Shown here one piece after another: positions 24,001 to 34,814 of a stretch of DNA of 64,000 bases. The first letter of the stretch is position 1, and each line of letters starts with the position of its first letter. The stretch lies in assembly GCF_902686445.1 (NCBI RefSeq), contig NC_062219.1, positions 112,221,160 to 112,285,159 on the forward strand, in the 5' to 3' direction. A program made the translations under genes and the position numbers. Origin of the DNA: Sciurus carolinensis (Eukaryota; Chordata; Mammalia; Rodentia; Sciuridae). The notes beneath the pieces were generated by a model. That model was not told the origin of the DNA and searched no databases. It saw only the letters and a list, made by a program, of their open reading frames with translations.

Positions 24001-27000
24001 AACAAAAAACAAAAACAATTTGGGACTGGGGTTGTAGCTCAATGGTAGAGCACTTGCCTACCATGTATGAGAAAATAAAATAAATAAAAATATTATGTCT
24101 ATCCACAACTAAAAATGTTTTTAAAAAAAAATTTGCCCTCGCAGCCATCTTGGATAATCTTGGAAGCCATAACTCCGATCTTTAGGTGGGGCAAATCCCA
24201 TCCTGAGACGCCTGCTGGAGGCTTGAAGCTCCTTGTCAGGGGCTATTTGGTCTAGGATTGCATAGTGTCTGAATTGGGCACTGCTAATATTGATCTCCCC
24301 TTAAAGAAAGGGTTTTGGAAACCTGTAGGGCCACTATAAGCCTATAGGGGGAAATCTGCAATACCCCAGATCTGCACTGCTAGAGGGGAAGATACATGAG
24401 CAACATGAAAAAACAAGGGAAGAAAATGATCCAAACAAATCTAGATTCTATATTAATAGAATCCAATGACAGTATGTTACAAGAAATGTCAGAAAAGGAC
24501 TTCAGATTATAGGAGATTAAGATGATTTGCGAAGCAAAGGATGAGATAAGAGAGCAAATGCAGGCAATGAATGATAATACCAATAAGCAGTTGAAAGAGC
24601 AACTGCAGGAAGCAAAAGATCATTTCAACTAAGAGATAGAGATTCTCAAAAAAAAAAAAAAAAAAAAAACGGAAATCCTTGAAATGAAGGAAACAATAAA
24701 CCAAATCAAAACTCAATGGAAAGCATCACCAAAAGACTAGATCACGTGGAAGACAGAACCTCAGACAATGAAGACAAAATATTCAATTTTGAAAATAAAG
24801 TTGCCCAAACAGAGAAGATGGTGAGAAATCATGAACAGAATCTCCAAGAACTATGGGACATCATGAAAAGACCAAATTTGAGAATTATTGGGATTGAGAT
24901 ACAAACCAAAGGAATGAACAACCTATTCAATGAAATAATATCAGAAAATTTCCCAAACCTGAAGAATGAAATGGAAAATCAAATATAAGAGGCTTACAGG
25001 ACACCAAATGCACAAAATCACAACAGGTCCACACCAAGGCACATTATAATGAAAATGCGTAACATTCAAAATAAAGATAGGATTTTGAAGACCACGAGAG
25101 AAAAGCATCAGATTACATATAGGGGGAGACCAATATGGATAGCAGACGACTTCTCAACCTAGACTCTAAAAGCTAGAAGGGCCTGAAACAACATATTTCA
25201 AGCTCTAAAAGAACATGGTTGCTAACCAAGAATCCTATACCCAGCAAAACTAACCTTCAGATTTGAAGATGAAATAAAATCCTTCCACGATAAACAGAAG
25301 TTAAAAGGATTTACAAATAGAAAGCCTGCGCTACAGAATGTTCTCAACAAAATATTCCATGAGGAGGAAATGAAAAACAACAATGGAGGTCAGCAAAGGG
25401 AGGAACTACCTTAGAGAAAAACCACTCAAAGGAGAAACCAAGCCAAATTAAAAACCAAAAATAAGCCAAATGACTGGGAATACAAATCATATCTCAATAA
25501 TAACCCTGAACGTTAATGACCTAAATTCATCAATCAAAAGACATAGACTGGCAGAATGGATTAAAAAGAAAGACCTGTGAGAGACTCATCTCATAGAAAA
25601 AGACATCCACAGACTAAAGGTGAAAGGATGGGAAAAAACCTACCACGCACATGGACTCAGTAAAAAAGCGGGGGTTTCCATGCTTATTTCAGATAAAGTG
25701 AACTTCAAGCCAAAGTTAGTCAGAAGGGATAAAGAAGGACATTTCATACTGCTTAAGGGAACCATAAATCAGGAAGACATAATGATAGTAAATACTTATG
25801 CCCCAAACAATGGTGCATCCCTGTACATCAAACAAATCCTTCTCAATTCCAGGAATCAAATAGACCACAACACAATAATTCTGGGTGACTTTAATGCACC
25901 GCTGTCACCACTAGATAGATCTTCCAAACAAAAACCAAACAAAGAAACCATAGAACTCAATAACACAATCAATAACCTAGACTTAATAGACATATATAGA
26001 ATATTCCATCCATCGACAAGCAGATTCACTTTCTTCTCAGCAGCACATGGAACCTTCTCAAAAATAGACCATATGTTATGTCACAAAGCAGCCCTTAGGA
26101 AATGCAAAAATAGAGATACTGCCTTGTGTTCTATCACATCATAATGGACTGAGAGTAGAAATCAATGACAAAATAAAAAATAGAAATTACTCCAACACCT
26201 GGAGATTAAATAATATGCTATTGAATGAAGCATGGATAGCAGAAAACATCAGGGAGGAGATAAAAAAATTCTTAGAGGTCAATGAGAATGATGATACAAC
26301 ATATCAAAATCTCTGGGACACTATGAAAGCGGTACTAAGAGGAAAATTCATTGCATGGAGCGCATTCCAGAAAAGAATGAAAAGTCAACAACTAAATGAC
26401 CTAACATTACAGCTCAAAGCCCTAGAAAAAGTAGAACAGAATAACAACAAAAGTAGTAGAAGACAGGAAATAATTAAAATCAGAGCGGAAATCAATGAAA
26501 TTGAAACAAAAGAAACAACTCAAAAAATTGACAAAACAAAAAGTTGGTTCTTTGAGAAAGTAAACAAAAGAGACAAACCTTTGGCCACACTAACAAAGAG
26601 AAGGAGAGAGAAAACTCAAATTACTAAAATTCGTGATGAAAAAGGAAATATCACAACAGACACCACTGAGATACATAACATAATGAGAAGCTACTTTGAA
26701 AATCTGTATTCCAACAAAATAGAAACTACCGAAGACATTGACAAATTTCTAGAGACATATGCTCCTCCCAAACTGAAGCAGGAGGACATACACAATTTAA
26801 ACAGATCAATATCAAGCAATGAAATAGAAGAAGCCTTTAAAAATCTACCATCCAAGAAAAGCCCAGGACCAGGCGGATTCTCAGCTGAGTTCTACAAGAC
26901 CTTCAAAGAAGAACTTATTCCAATACTTCTCAAAGTATTCCAGGAAATAGAAAAGGAGAGTACCCTACCGAACTCATTCTATGAAGCTAATATCACCCTC

Positions 27001-30000
27001 ATACCCAAACCAGGAAAAGACACATCAAGGAAAGAAAATTTTAGACCAATATCCTTGATGAAATAGATGCAAAGATCCTTAACAAAATATTGGCAAACCG
27101 TATCCAAAAACATATTAAGAAAATTGTGCACCATGATCAAGTGGGGTTCATCCCTGGAATGCAAGGATGGTTTAACATCCATAAATCAATAAACGTAATC
27201 CATCATGTCAATAGACTTAAGGATAAGAATCATATGGTTATTTCATTTGATGCAGAAAAAGCATTCGACAAAATACAACACCCCTTCATGCTCAAAACAC
27301 TAGAAAAAATAGGGATAGTAGGAACATACCTCAACATTGTAAAGGCTATTTATGCTAAGCCCATGGCCAACATCATTCTTAATGGAGAAAAACTGAAACC
27401 ATTCCCTTTAAAAATGGGAACAAGACAGGGATGTCCTCTTTCACCACTTCTGTTCAACATTGTCCTCGAAACTCTAGCCAGAGCAATTAGGCAGACTAAA
27501 GAAATTAAAGGGATATGAATAGGAAAAGAGGAACTCAAGCTGTCACTATTTGCTGATGACATGATTCTCTATTTGAAGATCCAAAACACTCCACCAGAAA
27601 ACTTCTGGACCTCATAAATGAACTCAGCAAAATAGCAGGATATAAAATCAACACACATAAATCTAAAGCATTCTTATACATAAGTGATGAAGCGTCTGAA
27701 AGGGAAATGAGGAAAACAACTCCATTTGCAAGAGCCTCAAAAAAAATAAAATACTTGGGAATCAATCTAACCAAAGAGGTAAAAGATCTCTACAATGAAA
27801 ACTACAAAACATTGAAGAAAGAAATTGAGGAAGACCTTAGAAGATGGAAAGATCTCCCATGTTCTTGGATGGGCAGAATTAATATTGTCAAAATGGCCAT
27901 ACTACCAAAAGTGCTATACAGAGTCAATGCAATTCCAATTAAAATCCCAATGATGTACCTTACAGAAATAGAGCTGCAATTGTGAAATTCATCTGGAAGA
28001 ATAAGAAACCCAGAAGAGCTAAAGCAATCCTTAGCAGGAAGAATGAAACAGGGGGTATCGCAATACCAGAACTTCAACTATACTACAAAGCAATAGTAAC
28101 AAACGGCATGGTATTGGCACCACAATAAACAGGAAGATCAATGGTACAGAATAGAGGACACGGACACAAACCCAAATAAATACAATTTTCTCATACTAGA
28201 TAAAGGAGCCAAAAATATGCAATGGAGAAAAGATAGCCTCTTCAACAAATGGTGCTGGGAAAACTGGAAATCCATATGCAACAGAATGAAACTAAACCCC
28301 TATCTCTCACTCTGCACAAAACTCAACTCACAATGGATCAATGACCTTGAAATCAGACCAGAGACCCTGCATCTTATACAAGAAAAAGTAGGTCCAAATC
28401 TTCACCTTGTTGGCTTCGGATCAGACTTTCTTAACAGGACTCCCATAGCACAAGAAATAAAAGCAAGAATCAATAACTGGGATAGATTCAAATAGCTTTC
28501 TCTCAGCAAAGGAAACTATCAGCAATGCAAAGAGAGAGCCTACAGAGTGGGAGAATATCTTTGCCACTCATACTTCAGATAGAGCACTAATTTCCAGAAT
28601 ACATAAAGAACTCAAAAAACTCTACACCAAGAATACAAATAACCCAATCAACAAATGGGCTAAGGATATGAATATACGCTTCACAGAAGAAGATCTACAA
28701 GCAATCAACAAACATGAAAAAATGTTCCCCATCTTTAGTAATAAGAGAAATGCAAATCAAAACTACACTAAGATTCCATCTCACCCCAATTAGAATGGCG
28801 ATTATCAAGAATACAAGCAACAACAGGTGTTGAAGAGGATGTGGGGAAAAAGGTACACTCATACATTGCTGGTGGGGATGCAAATTAGTGCAGCCAATCT
28901 GGAAAGCAGTGTGGAGATTCCTTAGAAAACTTGGAATGGAACCACCATTTGACCCAGCTCTCCCACTCCTTGGCCTATACCCAAAGGACTTAAAATCAGC
29001 ATACTACAGAGATACAGTCACATCAATGTTCATAGCTGCTCAATTCACAATAGCCAGACTGTGGAACCAACCTAGATGTCCTTCAATTGATGAATGGATA
29101 AAGAAACTGTGGTATATATATACAATGGAATATTACTCAGCTATAAAGAATAATAAAATTATGGCATTTGCAGGCAAATGGATGAAATTGGAGAATATCA
29201 TGCTAAGTGAGATAAGCCAATCTCAAAAAACCAAAGGACGAATGATCTCACTGATAAGCGGATGATGACACATAATGGGAGGTGGGAGGGGGGCAAGAAT
29301 GGAGGAAGGAAGGACTGTATAGAGGGAAAAGAGGGGTGGGAGGGGTGGTGGAAGGAAAAAATAACAATGAATCAAACATCATTACCCTATGTAAATGTAT
29401 GGTTATGCAAATAGTATGCTGTTACTCCATGTACAAACAGAAACAACATGTAGCCCATTTGTTTACAATAAAAATACATTTAAAAAAATTTTTTTGCCCT
29501 ATGTAGGCCCTTCCCCCTCCCTCACCACTCCAAGAACCTACTTGGGAGAAGGCCATCCATGACATCTAAGAACCCACAAACACATCTCCATTTCTATGTC
29601 CTCTGATATCTCCTTTCTCCCTCCTCCAGTTCCTCAAGTAATTCCAGAGATCAATTCTCACCTGCTATTTTCTCTTTGACTTCCAGAGGCCCAGCTATAC
29701 CCAGTGAGTATCCAAAATCCAGTCACCTCCACTGGGCCAAACCGCTATCCACTCCTGCCTGGATATTGCAATAGATGCCTATCTGTTCCCCCTGCTTCCA
29801 CATCTACTCCTCTCTCAAACTATTCAAACCTAAACCAAATCATGTCACCTCTGGGCAAAATCTTATAATGGCTTCCCATTGAACCAAATCGTTTCATGCC
29901 CCACAAGGTCCTGCATGATTTCTCTGCGCTCACCTCTCTGACTCACATCCTACAACACATTCCCTCCCTCACTCCTCTCTAGCCATGCTAGTTGCTATGG

Positions 30001-30279
30001 AGCTCCACAAACACACTAAACACACACCTGCATTGGGGCCTTCACACTTTTCTGGAATTCACTTTCCTCAGAGATCCACACAGGTCACTCCCTTAGTCAC
30101 TTCAGGTCCCCTCTGCAGTGTCACCTGATCAGAGAGGACATCCCTGACCACTCTGTTTAATATAGTACTCCAAAAGCTGGGTGTGGGAGCACGTGCCTGT
30201 AATCCCAGTTACTCAGGATGCCAAGGCAGGAGGATCACAAGTTTGAGACCAGCCTGGGCAACTTCTCAAAACTCTGTCT

Positions 30280-30313
<34 letters not shown>

Positions 30314-31774
30314 TCGGGATATAGCTTAGTGGTAGAGCACTTGCCCAGCATGCACAAGGCCTTGGGTTCAATCCCCAGCACTGCAAAAAATAAAATAGTA
30401 CTCCATCCTATTGGATGGAGGCACTTTATGAGGCAGTAATGTGTTGATGTGTGTTGTGTGTTTATCTATTTTGTCTCCAACTCCTTGGCCCCAAAACACA
30501 CACTGTGATGTAAGCTCCATGAAGACAAGGTCTTTGTATCATTTACCACTGAATTCTTTGCACGTAAATCAATTTTTAGCACGTGGTAGGTGTTCAACAA
30601 ACACTTATACAATAAAATAAAATGAATCCCAAATCTCTTGTCTTCAGTATAAATTTTCCTTCTAGACGTTCTGTATTTTAACATGCCTTCTTATACCCTG
30701 CCCCCAGGAAACTCACCCCAAATTCACTAAGTCTTCCCAGGTCCTGCTGCCTGGATTCTCTCCTAGTGAGTGGTGCCAGCATTGGCTGCCTCCACCAGAG
30801 GTAGGGATGGACCTCAAACTCTTCCCATTAAACCCATTACAGGTCCTGCCACTCTCCCACTTAAATCTTTCCATCCACCCCCACCACCATCACTTCTTCA
30901 GCTACTTTTCCCTATCAAGACCTTTCATCTGGATGCTACAATGACTCCTAAATGTTCATTCACCACTTCCAGGCCGCTTTGCTCACTCAGATATGAGCAG
31001 GTTCTTCTTGCTTATAGCCCTTCAATGGCTTCCCTATCCAGTTCTACAACACCCCATGCTGCTGAGCCTCCTCCAGACAGAGTGCAAAACTGTTCCTCTT
31101 ACTGGCACTTCTTTCCCCAGACTAGCCTGGAGAACTGCTCACCTTTCAGAAGCAATGCAAGTTACTCCCTGAACGATCTTATTTGGTTGTTCTCTAGATG
31201 ACCAGGGCACTTGGTATCCCTTTATATATACTTTACTGTTGCAGTTTTTAACACATCATGCTTTAATTGCTGAGTGACACGTCTGTCCCCCTCCCTAAGA
31301 TGTGAATGACTCCTAGACAGAGGCGCATCTTGGTCACCTTCCTAACCCCAAGTGAAGCACAGGATGCATCCAGTCAATGTTGGATGAATGTATGCATAGG
31401 TAAATTAAGTCTTCAAACGACCTGCAGCTTGAATGAACTGGTAAATTCCCCATCATCGCTGTGGTTAGTCAAGAAGAGGCTTGATGACCCTGTATGGCAA
31501 GAGTCCAGGGAATTTTTCCTAGTTCTACATACCTCTCCCCATTTCGCCTATTTTTCTACTTCCAAAGCGCCTATCGCGGCACGGCAGCCCCTCCATGGAA
31601 GATGCTTCCAAACAGCACCAACCCATCCCCCGCGGCATCTGACTTTTCTCCAAACTAAACCCTTGGCAATTGCCAGGTCCGGCAGCTGACTTGGACCTGT
31701 CTCCTACTCCAAGTCTGCCTTCTCCAGGAACTTCTTCATTACCTGGTCTCTCTTACATATTCATATGTATCTCT

Positions 31775-31819
<45 letters not shown>

Positions 31820-31840
31820 TTTGTCTCTCTTACATATTCA

Positions 31841-31898
<58 letters not shown>

Positions 31899-32637
31899 CT
31901 CTCCTCTCTCTCCCCCTCTCTCTTTTGTACCGGGTCTTGAACCACATCCCCAGTGTTTATGTTTATTTTTTTGAGACAGGGTCTCGCTGAGTTGCTTAGG
32001 GCCTTGGTAATTTGCTGAAGCTGGCTTTGAACTTGCGATCCTCCTGCCTCAGCCTCCCAAAACTGGGATTCCTTGCGTGTGCCACCGCCCCCTCCCCTGC
32101 CCCGAGCTGGACCCCCACGCGCTCCCCGACCCCGCCCTCTCAGACCTCGCCCGGTCACTTCCCTGCCCCGTCACACTCCTCAAGATCTCCAGGTTCCAAC
32201 CATCCCAGTTCCCACCCCTCTACCGTCCGTTTTAGCCCCCAGGCTCCGCCCCTAGGCCTTTTCTCATTCTATCTCGCTTAGCTTCTGCCCACTCGCTTTC
32301 AGGAGAACATAAGCCCCGGCCCTTGGAGAACCGCCAGCCCTTTCCCTGCCTCTGGGTAGCCCTCCTGGATGTCCTCCAGCGGTCTCAACCGCCCCAAGTG
32401 CCGCCTCCACCTGTAGAGTGTCTTGCGTGGTGCGAGCTGGTCTTCACTCAGGCCCTGCGCGATGTAGTAATCTGCGACGATGCCGAGAATGCGACCCCAA
32501 AACAGGACCCGATCGTACCGGTAGTCACGCTTAACGAGCAGGAGGGAAGTGAGCAGCGAGGCCCGACGGTCCGGGCTGAGGCCCTGCCCACTGCCCGAAG
32601 CCAGCTCCAGCGACAGGAGGAGGCTCTCAGCGTCCAT
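12984..32637 (-). CDS. RSPH9: Radial spoke head component 9, complete
   Basis: Subunit of the radial spoke head of motile cilia and sperm flagella; loss in humans causes primary ciliary dyskinesia. Five coding exons on the minus strand: 32411-32637, 22054-22219, 18899-19028, 18327-18473 and 12984-13144. The 831 coding bases give 276 residues plus stop, the human length, with no frameshift. The start is the ATG at 32637, opening [17 protein letters not shown] as in human. Other landmarks are [17 protein letters not shown] in exon 1, [16 protein letters not shown] in exon 2, [17 protein letters not shown] in exon 3, [15 protein letters not shown] in exon 4 and [19 protein letters not shown] in exon 5, ending PFML. 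Introns 4 (5.2 kb) and 1 (10.2 kb) are largest; intron 1 took up a 5.35-kb L1. The exon 1 splice site is AG|GTGGAG. Confidence 0.97.
13145..17490. other. RSPH9 intron 4, SINE-free GC-rich part
   Basis: More than 4 kb of moderately GC-rich, apparently single-copy DNA with no SINE or LINE that I recognise. The longest open frame (13539-14147, minus) opens with GTG and resembles no family I know. No convincing exon is seen. Confidence 0.5.
17494..17670 (-). repeat. B1-ID SINE, reverse
   Basis: GAGGATCGAACCCAGTGCCT and GCCACTGAGCTACAGTCCCA are the reverse ID head. They are followed by the reverse B1-like part (GAGACAGGGTCTTTGTAAGT, GCAGAGGCTGGCCTTGG). First SINE after the SINE-free block. Confidence 0.85.
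17869..17965 (-). repeat. (GT)n plus partial reverse ID SINE
   Basis: A GT run at about 17871-17897 leads into GGGATCAAACCCAGGGCCTT and TTCTACCACTG, a 3'-truncated reverse ID copy. Confidence 0.7.
19343..19480 (+). repeat. ID SINE with (CA)n tail
   Basis: Forward ID copy (GTGTAGCTCACTGGTAGAGC, TTCCATCCCCAGCACCACC) whose tail continues as an almost pure CA run at 19424-19480. In RSPH9 intron 2. Confidence 0.9.
19481..19985. other. RSPH9 intron 2, AT-rich old-repeat-like sequence
   Basis: Contains AAACCACTCATAATTCCACC and AGATAATCACTAACATATTG, wording typical of the 3' parts of old L1-type repeats. The family assignment is tentative. No exon is present. Confidence 0.3.
19990..20121 (-). repeat. 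ID SINE with A-rich tail, reverse
   Basis: TAGATGGACACATACCTTTA is the reverse tail region. It is followed by GAGGATCAAACCCAGTGTCT and CAAGCACTCTACCACTGAGC. Confidence 0.85.
20290..20455 (-). repeat. MIR SINE, reverse
   Basis: CTCAGTTTTACAGAAAATGA, GCAGAGGCCCAGAAACTG and an upstream ATATTATTATC block correspond to a reverse MIR core. Confidence 0.65.
20530..20910 (+). mobile_element. Old L1 (L1M-type) 3' fragment
   Basis: TAGCAATTCCATTTCTAGGA, ATTGATCCTTCAGATGAA and later ACACTGTTAAGTGAAAACAG with CAAGGTGCAGGACTGTG are hallmarks of the ORF2 end and 3' UTR of ancient mammalian L1. The subfamily is not determined. Confidence 0.6.
21049..21240 (+). repeat. (CA)n and tetranucleotide microsatellites
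   Basis: A CA run lies at 21051-21089. A TTCC/CCCT/TCTC-type pyrimidine tract follows at about 21173-21240 and abuts a reverse B1-ID SINE. Confidence 0.9.
21241..21440 (-). repeat. B1-ID SINE, reverse
   Basis: GGGGGTACCAGGGATTTAAC, ACCACTGAGTCACATCCCCA and then the reverse B1 part with GCTAAGGCTGGCTTTGAACT and GGGATTACAGGTGTGCA. Confidence 0.9.
21505..21603 (+). repeat. ID SINE with (CA)n tail
   Basis: Diverged forward ID (GAATGCAGCTCAGTGATATG, TGGGTTCTATCCTTAACA) ending in a CACACATACACAC-type run. Confidence 0.75.
21690..21880 (+). repeat. MIR SINE, forward
   Basis: GGGCAAGTCTGAACCTCTCT, CATCTGGAAAGTAATG, AGGGATTAAGGGAGATGA and AGCACCAGGCACAT follow the MIR consensus in order. In RSPH9 intron 2. 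Confidence 0.75.
21928..22006 (-). repeat. ID SINE, reverse
   Basis: GGTGTTGGAGATGGAACCCA and CGCTACAGCCCCAGCCC. It ends about 50 bases from RSPH9 exon 2. Confidence 0.75.
22425..23035 (-). repeat. Nested reverse B1-ID SINE cluster
   Basis: At least three overlapping reverse copies. ACTGGGGATTGGACCTAGGG, ACCAGAGATTGAACTCAGGG and TAGGGATTGAATCCAAGAGT each start an ID head, and the B1-like GGGATTACAGG motif appears at about 22650 and 22998. They lie at the end of RSPH9 intron 1. Confidence 0.85.
23768..24130 (+). repeat. B1-ID SINE then ID SINE, forward
   Basis: The first copy starts GGCTGGCTGTGGTGGTGCAC and ends at a long A-rich tail (23966-24018). The second begins ACTGGGGTTGTAGCTCAATG at about 24025. 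The L1 begins immediately after the second copy's tail. Confidence 0.85.
24396..24988 (+). pseudogene. L1 ORF1 remnant
   Basis: The RNA-binding chaperone ORF of L1. It starts with the ATG at 24396 but meets an in-frame TAG within about 40 codons, and a run of about 22 A bases (24648-24669) interrupts it further. The later part (24716-24988) still reads as the coiled-coil end and RRM region, with [20 protein letters not shown], then stops early at 24986-24988, losing much of the C-terminal domain frame. Confidence 0.85.
25460..29265 (+). pseudogene. L1 ORF2 (endonuclease-reverse transcriptase) remnant
   Basis: Pieces of ORF2p occur in order across three frames. Endonuclease parts include NTYAPNNGA and [13 protein letters not shown] (25620-26144). 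The linker and early RT region follow at 26215-27066, with [13 protein letters not shown] and [12 protein letters not shown] core pieces are [29 protein letters not shown] and [16 protein letters not shown] (27090-27518), and [10 protein letters not shown] lies near 27550. C-terminal parts are at 27707-27985, 28217-28495 and 28888-29265. At least six frame breaks separate them, so no functional protein is encoded. The catalytic FADD motif is present but in a broken frame. Confidence 0.92.
29640..30170 (+). mobile_element. L2 LINE fragment, part 1
   Basis: CTTATAATGGCTTCCCATTG, CACAAGGTCCTGCATGATTT, CAGTGTCACCTGATCAGAGA and GGACATCCCTGACCACTCTG follow the L2 3' coding region pattern. It is interrupted at about 30171 by a SINE and continues at 30396. 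The 5' limit is approximate. Confidence 0.7.
30171..30395 (+). repeat. B1-ID SINE inserted in an L2
   Basis: Begins CTGGGTGTGGGAGCACGTGC, carries a long internal A run (about 30281-30310), then the ID head GGATATAGCTTAGTGGTAGA ending CAATCCCCAGCACTGCA. L2 sequence resumes on the right. Confidence 0.9.
30396..30635 (+). mobile_element. L2 LINE fragment, part 2 (3' end)
   Basis: TGATGTAAGCTCCATGAAGA, CAAGGTCTTTGTATCATTTA and ACGTGGTAGGTGTTCAACAA are the standard L2 3' end. Confidence 0.75.
30860..31395 (+). mobile_element. L2 LINE 3' fragment
   Basis: TGGATGCTACAATGACTCCT, TTCAATGGCTTCCCTATCCA and, at the end, CAGTCAATGTTGGATGAATG match the same L2 region in a second copy. The 143-codon open frame here is L2-derived, not a gene. 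Confidence 0.65.
31770..31925 (+). repeat. (TC)n microsatellite
   Basis: CT dinucleotide run interrupted once by TTTTGTCTCTCTTACATATTCATAT, itself a near copy of the left flank at about 31751-31768, so part of the tract is a local duplication. Confidence 0.9.
31926..32090 (-). repeat. B1-ID SINE, reverse
   Basis: GTACCGGGTCTTGAACCACA, then GAGACAGGGTCTCGCTGAGT, AAGCTGGCTTTGAACTTGCG and a GGGATT end. It directly follows a TC microsatellite. Confidence 0.8.
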
Positions 32638-32720
32638 GAGGCCAGCAACTCTGCTCAACGCCTGTCGGGTCGCTAGGAGTAGCCGTCTCCACGGAGACCA
32701 AGAACCCCGCCCCCCGTCAG
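32638..32720 (-). promoter_or_regulatory. RSPH9: RSPH9 promoter with candidate RFX X-box
   Basis: GC-rich sequence upstream of the RSPH9 ATG, without a TATA box. The inverted repeat GTCTCCACGGAGAC at 32685-32698, about 48 bases upstream of the ATG, resembles the bipartite RFX X-box used by cilia genes, although the fourth base of each half does not fit the usual consensus. Function is inferred. Confidence 0.4.
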
Positions 32721-33674
32721 GCAGGAAGCAGGATTTTACCCACTGGACCGCTTACCGCCCAGCCCTTCTCCCAAAGGAACTCTTGCTTAAAATCTGGGTT
32801 TACATCAGACTCCTCCCTCTTAATTTACCTGTTTGGGACCGGAAGTCTTCAGCTGTTATGGCGCGGCTTCCCTACTATAGGTAGGCTACAGTGTGGGGTT
32901 GGAAGTCCCAACCCAACCCAATTCCAGGGATATTTTGGCCTTCCCGCCCTTTCTCTTAGTCGACATAAATAATGTATTATATATGTAAATATACTGCAAA
33001 GGGGACTTGGGAAGAAAAATACAAACCCCAACACTGACACTAGCTTTATTATTTCAGTCAGGTCACACTACTTCCGGGTCTTAGAATTATGTGAAGAACC
33101 CAAAATATCTCCCAACCCAGGACAGGTCTTAAAGAATGGATTCCACCCACTTCCTAGTCTTTAGTCTTCATCAGATGTTCCTTTGTCTCCTTCTTAAGTA
33201 GACAAATGAAGATGAGGCAATGGGAGATGTAGAGCTAACATGCTCAAAAAAGAATGGTGTGGAAAGGGGTACAAAAGGGTGACATTTACAGTCTGCACTT
33301 GCCCATCAATTACCACTTAGGCGTACCTACCTTGGGCTCAACAACTGTTGCTTTGAGACCCAAATGGTAGCAACAGGTTAAAAGCTAGAACCCACTGCTG
33401 CTGCAGCTCTGCATTCCCTGGACTAGAAACTAGCTAGTACTTCACATCCACCTCTTGAGTCCCCTGCCAGGCAAACAGGTTCCTCAGCAAGCTTGTTGCC
33501 AGGGAGACGGCTTTAATGGTAATATTGATTTTCATTTCTGGATTCCTTTGGAGAAGATTTATGAGATCAGAATGAACTGGGTCCCAATCCCAAACCCACT
33601 GAGAAATAAGTGTCTAAATTATCCAGGTATTTCTTTGCTTTGATTGTCTAGGCATCGTTTATGAAGGCTTTTAA

Positions 33675-34010
33675 AAAGTATATTCTTAGTTGTAAATGGA
33701 CATAATACCTTTATTTTTATGTGGTGCTGAGGATCGAACCCAGTGCCTCACAGGTATTAGGCAAGTGCTCTACCACTGAGCTACAACCCCAGCCCCTATG
33801 AAGTCTTGTTTAAAATTAAATTTTATTTACTTACTTTTTGGTACTGGGAATTGAACCCCAGGGGCCTTTAAGCATCAAGCCACACCCCCAGTCCTTTTTG
33901 AGACAGGGCCTCACTAAATTGCTGAGAATAACTTTGAACTTGCGATTCTTCTGCCTCAGCTGCCAGAGTTGCTGGGATTATGGGCAAGTGCCACAGCACC
34001 TGACTGAAGG
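33675..34010 (-). repeat. ID and B1-ID SINEs, reverse
   Basis: First copy: GAGGATCGAACCCAGTGCCT to GAGCTACAACCCCAGCCCC (ends about 33797). Second copy: GGTACTGGGAATTGAACCCC through GGGATTATGGGCAAGTGCC. Confidence 0.85.
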
Positions 34011-34549
34011 TTTTTAAAATAAGCATTTCAGAAAGTTGACTTGGCTTAACATGTCTTCCAAATCAAAACAATTTATAATCTCTTATTCAATAGCTCCCCA
34101 TTCCCCTTAGTCAGACTTTCCACCTTTCCCTAAGTGGGAGGTTTGGTTCAATTCCTTTCTATAAGGTAATATTATCAGTACTGAAAAATAGTAAAAATTC
34201 CTGCTGGTGGAATATGCTACAAGTGGTCAAAGCACAGAAAAGAGCTCATATATTCTGTTTTCACTGATTCTGTATTTACCTATTAATGCCAGACTATATG
34301 TCAGGAACCAGAATCTGAAGAGATGAGAGTTCTGCAGCTTCCTAATGTTAACATCTTTGGAAGGGCAAACTCTGGCTATTTCAGAGTGAACTCAACAGGA
34401 TGTGCAGCACCCGGCCTCTACAGCAAGGTGCACCAGATTTGAGGCCATGTTCTATCACTTAAGCTCCCCAGACCTCATCTATAAAATGGAGACAATAAAA
34501 CATACATTGAAAGGTTCTTTGGATTAGATAATGTATTCTTGCACTTTAT

Positions 34550-34630
34550 TCTTGTGGTACTGGGGATTAAATCCAGGGCCTTAAGCATGCTTGGCAAGCA
34601 TTCTACCACTGAGCTACAACCCTAGCCCTA
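34550..34630 (-). repeat. ID SINE, reverse
   Basis: GTACTGGGGATTAAATCCAG and TTCTACCACTGAGCTACAAC. Confidence 0.85.
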
Positions 34631-34814
34631 TGCAACTGCTTAAAACACAATGCACAGGCAAATGGAGCTGTGTCCTGGCATGGAGGCCAAAAGCCTGCTA
34701 TTGCAGGTATTGGGTTTTAGAGATAGAAGTCTCCCTTGTGGTTGTAGTAGAGGGACATACTGAAGTATGCTAAATTGAAATTCCATGTCTAGAGGAATAA
34801 ATGCTTCAAAAAAC

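Larger units (their letters stand above)
24140..29492 (+). mobile_element. LINE-1 retrotransposon, inactive, 5'-shortened
   Basis: A 5.35-kb sense L1 inside RSPH9 intron 1 (antisense to RSPH9). It has a short 5' region from CGCAGCCATCTTGG, broken ORF1, broken ORF2 and a 3' UTR with a G-rich polypurine tract at about 29278-29356, ending in an A/T-rich tail with AATAAA. The octamer TTTGCCCT occurs at both ends (24132-24139 and 29493-29500), suggesting a target-site duplication. Full-length rodent L1s are 6-7 kb, so much of the 5' UTR is missing. Many stops and frameshifts make it non-autonomous. It must be younger than the intron, but its age cannot be read from one copy. Confidence 0.95.

Noticed and set aside
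30770..31201. 143-codon plus frame
   Set aside because: The DNA matches an L2 LINE 3' region, so it is repeat-derived.
31670..31990. Ser/Leu-rich and Arg/Glu-rich frames
   Set aside because: Translation of a TC microsatellite on either strand.
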